Part shown: piece by piece, positions 46,063-47,552 of the stretch
How positions within the stretch are numbered: the stretch's first letter is position 1
Layout of the letters: every line of letters starts with the position of its first letter
Origin: Mycobacterium sp.
Lineage (GTDB): Bacteria > Actinomycetota > Actinomycetes > Mycobacteriales > Mycobacteriaceae
Length of the DNA: 47,552 nucleotides
NCBI RefSeq assembly: GCF_008709575.1
Contig: NZ_VYIK01000026.1
Span: 1-47,552 of the forward strand
Direction of reading: 5' to 3'
Notes under the pieces: model-generated
What the model was told of the DNA's origin: nothing
The model's database searches: none
The model's input: only the letters and a program-made list of their open reading frames with translations
Made by a program: the position numbers and the translations under genes

Positions 46063-46092
46063 TGTTGCATGCAACGTACGTTTCATGCAACA
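46063..46092. promoter_or_regulatory. 30-bp palindromic operator of the MazE/MazF operon
   Basis: The outer arms TGTTGCATG (46063-46071) and CATGCAACA (46084-46092) and the inner palindrome AACGTACGTT (46073-46082) together form one nearly perfect palindrome, with a single mismatched pair at 46072/46083. It ends 8 bp before the antitoxin start codon, so a bound antitoxin would cover the promoter or ribosome-binding site. Autoregulation by the MazE/MazF complex is typical of such pairs. Confidence 0.75.
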
Positions 46093-46100
46093 GTTGAGGT

Positions 46101-46310
46101 ATGGCGACATCGACACGGCGGGCCAGCGACTACCGCCGACGCATGCGTGAACGCGGGTACCGCCCCGTGCAAGTGTGGGTGCCCGACGTCCGGTCGGCGC
46201 AATTCGCCGCAGAAGCACACCGCGAAGCGCTAGCACTGGCCGAAGCCGACCAGCGCAGCGACGACATGGACTTTGTTGAGGCCATCTCCGAGCTGGCCGA
46301 CGACGAGTGA
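46101..46310 (+). CDS. Antitoxin, MazE-like (DUF3018 family)
   Basis: A 69-residue antitoxin: an Arg-rich DNA-binding N-terminus (STRRASDYRRRMRERGYRPVQVWVPDVRS) and an acidic Glu/Ala/Asp C-terminal helix (AAEAHREALALAEADQRSDDMDFVEAISELADDE) that would wrap the toxin. The RPVQVWVPD segment is the DUF3018 signature. GAGG stands just before ATG 46101. The stop overlaps the toxin start as GTGA, ensuring coupled synthesis. Confidence 0.85.
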   Translation: MATSTRRASDYRRRMRERGYRPVQVWVPDVRSAQFAAEAHREALALAEADQRSDDMDFVEAISELADDE

Positions 46311-46627
46311 TCCGCGGCGAACTCTGGACCGTCTCAGGAGGCGTCTACGCCGCCAAACCCCGACCGGCGCTCATCATCCAAGACGACCTGTTCGACGCCA
46401 CCGAGTCAATCGTCGTTATCCCACTGACCACCACCGCGGCCGACGCCCCGACAACGCGCATCGCAATCCCCACGACCACCGGAATCACCCAGGCCAGCTT
46501 CGCCATGATCGACAAAATCACCACAGTCCGCCGATCCAGCCTCGGCACACGCATTGGCCGCGTGCCCACCGCCCTCATGGCCGACATCGAACGCTCACTC
46601 ATGGTGTTCCTCGGCCTAGCCTCCTAG
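46307..46627 (+). CDS. MazF/PemK family endoribonuclease toxin
   Basis: A 106-residue toxin that cuts RNA at short specific sequences. Family marks: RGELWTVSGG at the N-terminus, KPRPALIIQDDLFDATESIVVIPLTT with the conserved Arg-Pro-Ala-Leu and the T/S of the active region, FAMIDKITTVRRSSLGTRIGRVP, and a C-terminal helix DIERSLMVFLGL. GTG 46307 overlaps the antitoxin stop. The full fold appears intact. Likely maintains the island through addiction. Confidence 0.9.
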   Translation: MIRGELWTVSGGVYAAKPRPALIIQDDLFDATESIVVIPLTTTAADAPTTRIAIPTTTGITQASFAMIDKITTVRRSSLGTRIGRVPTALMADIERSLMVFLGLAS

Positions 46628-46682
46628 CTGTTTCCGCAGGTCATGCGGCATCGAGGCTGCGGCTACCGTTACCCCGGCACAG

Positions 46683-46704
46683 TTGGCCAACAACGGCCAA
46701 CTCC
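46683..46704. repeat. Inverted repeat downstream of the toxin gene
   Basis: AGTTGGCC and GGCCAACT form a perfect 8-bp stem around a 6-nt loop, 55 bp after the mazF stop, in a 242-bp gap without a convincing gene. It may terminate the toxin operon or be a binding site for the next gene; there is no T-tract. Confidence 0.45.
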
Positions 46705-46869
46705 AGTTGTAACGGCGCGCACCTGTTGGTGGCGACGCTGGAACCAGGCAGCACCGCAGTAGCTGGTTCGGTGCTTCTACGAGCGAGGCCGCGCCGCGTT
46801 CGTGAAACCGGCTCCGATCCGTCCAACATGCCGACGGTAACGCACCGGAGCACACCGAGGAGAGTTTCC

Positions 46870-47085
46870 GTGGAGCAGAACGAACTGGCGCGCGTCGCAC
46901 CTTCGAACAGGCTTCTGACCATCCCTGAGGCGCTGGAAGCACTGCGCATCGGCAAAAGCAGCTTCTACAAGCTCACAGCCAAGGGCGAGATCCGCACCTT
47001 GCGGTTGGGCGGGCGGACGCTGGTCCCCGAGAGGGAGATCGACCGCCTGATCAGCACTGCCCTCGGCGACAGCGAGATGTCTTGA
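46870..47085 (+). CDS. Excisionase-type helix-turn-helix DNA-binding protein
   Basis: A 71-residue member of the helix-turn-helix 17 (MerR-like, excisionase) family: LLTIPEALEALRIGKSSFYKLTAKGEIRTLRLGGRTLVPEREIDRLIST is the full winged-helix motif. Such proteins direct excision or regulate small genes in actinobacterial integrative elements and phages. GTG 46870 has GAGGAGAG about 6 nt upstream. The stop overlaps the next start as TGATG. No integrase adjoins it in the window. Confidence 0.85.
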   Translation: MEQNELARVAPSNRLLTIPEALEALRIGKSSFYKLTAKGEIRTLRLGGRTLVPEREIDRLISTALGDSEMS

Positions 47086-47297
47086 TGGCGGAACTGTTGA
47101 CCGCGGAAAACGTGGCGAACAGGCCTCGGCTTCAGGCCGGGGACAAGCGCGTTTGGGTTTGTCGGTTAAATCAGGGTTGTTCGATATGTGAGGCGGACAC
47201 GGCGGCCGCATTCCTCGCCGACGAGGCACCCGCGCTGTACGCGATCCGCAACAGGACCAGCAACGCCACCATCAAGGCGATGGCCAAAGGGGCGTAG
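47085..47297 (+). pseudogene. Short open frame beginning like a second helix-turn-helix gene, probably truncated
   Basis: A 70-codon frame coupled to the previous gene (TGATG). The first residues MAELLTAENVANR match the start of excisionase/helix-turn-helix 17 proteins, then similarity stops and codon use becomes AT-rich at the third position (47140-47190). The remainder has no recognisable motif and is antisense to a hydrophobic stretch on the other strand (LAIALMVALLVLLRIAYSAG), which could be a small membrane protein instead. I read it as a fusion of a gene start with foreign sequence. Confidence 0.35.
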
Positions 47298-47392
47298 TGG
47301 CTCAGGATCGCGCGACGTCGACGATTTCGCTCATGTGTTCGATGGTAGCGGCGTTGACCAGCGCATTGAAAGAGAATCCCGCCCGGAAACAC

Positions 47393-47420
47393 GAAGACCC
47401 CGACCGAAGCCGGGGTCTTC
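47393..47420. terminator. Strong hairpin (10-bp stem)
   Basis: GAAGACCCCG and CGGGGTCTTC pair perfectly around an 8-nt loop. No T-run follows, which fits mycobacterial terminators. It could end transcripts from either strand. Beyond it (47421-47552) the sequence becomes AT-rich, with a TATAAA box at 47466, and I see no gene. Confidence 0.55.
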
Positions 47421-47552
47421 GCCGCAGTTAGTCCCACCACCACCACGCGGAGAGACTAAGACAAATATAAACACACATCTGCGTTTCGCAAAAGGATGCG
47501 ACGTGCCTCACGTACTTTGAGCGCGTGGCCGGTGGTGGTGCCTCAGCTAGTT

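Larger units (their letters stand above)
45362..47552. mobile_element. Left end of a probable tRNA-Ser-integrated genomic island (continues past the window)
   Basis: Starts at the tRNA-Ser fragment next to lipE. It contains an orphan gene, a MazE/MazF pair, an excisionase-type DNA-binding protein, a gene fragment and AT-rich patches, with short genes, several gaps of about 200 bp and no metabolic genes, all unlike the core genes to the left. No integrase is present in the window. By the geometry of tRNA integration, the element and the restored tRNA-Ser should lie to the right. Confidence 0.55.

Noticed and set aside
1..47552. CRISPR arrays or insertion sequences
   Set aside because: No regularly spaced direct repeats, cas genes, transposase frames or terminal inverted repeats were found by reading.

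Overview
This is a high-GC stretch of a mycobacterial chromosome. The genus call rests on a PPE-SVP protein, a divergent Mas/Pks5-type polyketide synthase and FadD-type fatty-acyl-AMP ligase (FAAL), a DUF222/HNH protein of the 13E12 repeat family with an SOS box over its start codon, and a tRNA-Arg/tRNA-Ser, hisC2, echA21, HNH, lipE block that I recognise from memory as the Mycobacterium tuberculosis Rv3772-Rv3776 neighbourhood. I cannot name the species.

Layout. (1) 1-12938, lipid and peptide biosynthesis: the 3' end of a non-ribosomal peptide synthetase whose last module is C-PCP with no adenylation or release domain; on the minus strand a one-module fully reducing type I PKS followed by an isoprenylcysteine-methyltransferase-like membrane protein; and a FAAL divergent from the PKS. 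(2) 13114-22691, plus strand: a secreted Gly/Ala repeat protein, a PPE protein, a fused glycosyltransferase-26/phosphoglycosyl transferase, a Wzx-type flippase, a fused GT2-GT4 glycosyltransferase and a GT4 glycosyltransferase. The four sugar-handling genes are nearly all coupled by 4-nt overlaps or short gaps. (3) 22699-39292: a BcsB-like surface protein, an acyltransferase-3 enzyme, eight methyltransferase genes and a minus-strand operon wzc/wzz-like kinase > O-antigen polymerase/ligase > GT4 > methyltransferase with three consecutive 4-nt overlaps, then a cell-surface lipoprotein resembling DUF4832 glycosidases. (4) 39308-40612: a secreted GH6 beta-1,4-glucanase and two tRNA genes. (5) 40701-45380: core genes hisC2, echA21, DUF222/HNH and lipE. 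(6) 45362-47552: a 55-nt 3' fragment of a tRNA-Ser, read as an attachment-site half, followed by mobile-element cargo: an orphan possible ADP-ribosyltransferase-like gene, a MazE/MazF pair under a 30-bp palindromic operator, an excisionase-type helix-turn-helix gene and a probable gene fragment.

The most interesting reading is that regions 2-4 form a Wzx/Wzy-dependent exopolysaccharide assembly locus in a mycobacterium. Initiation, chain extension (up to about six sugars by enzyme count), heavy O-methylation and acylation, flipping, polymerisation and chain-length control are all present. To this are added a PPE protein 8 bp upstream of the initiating enzyme, a BcsB-like protein without any cellulose synthase, and two secreted glycosidase candidates. 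These could serve export, anchoring or trimming at the mycobacterial cell surface. Whether the PKS/FAAL/NRPS genes belong to the same product (a lipidated glycoconjugate, as in lipooligosaccharide loci) or are only neighbours cannot be decided from sequence alone.
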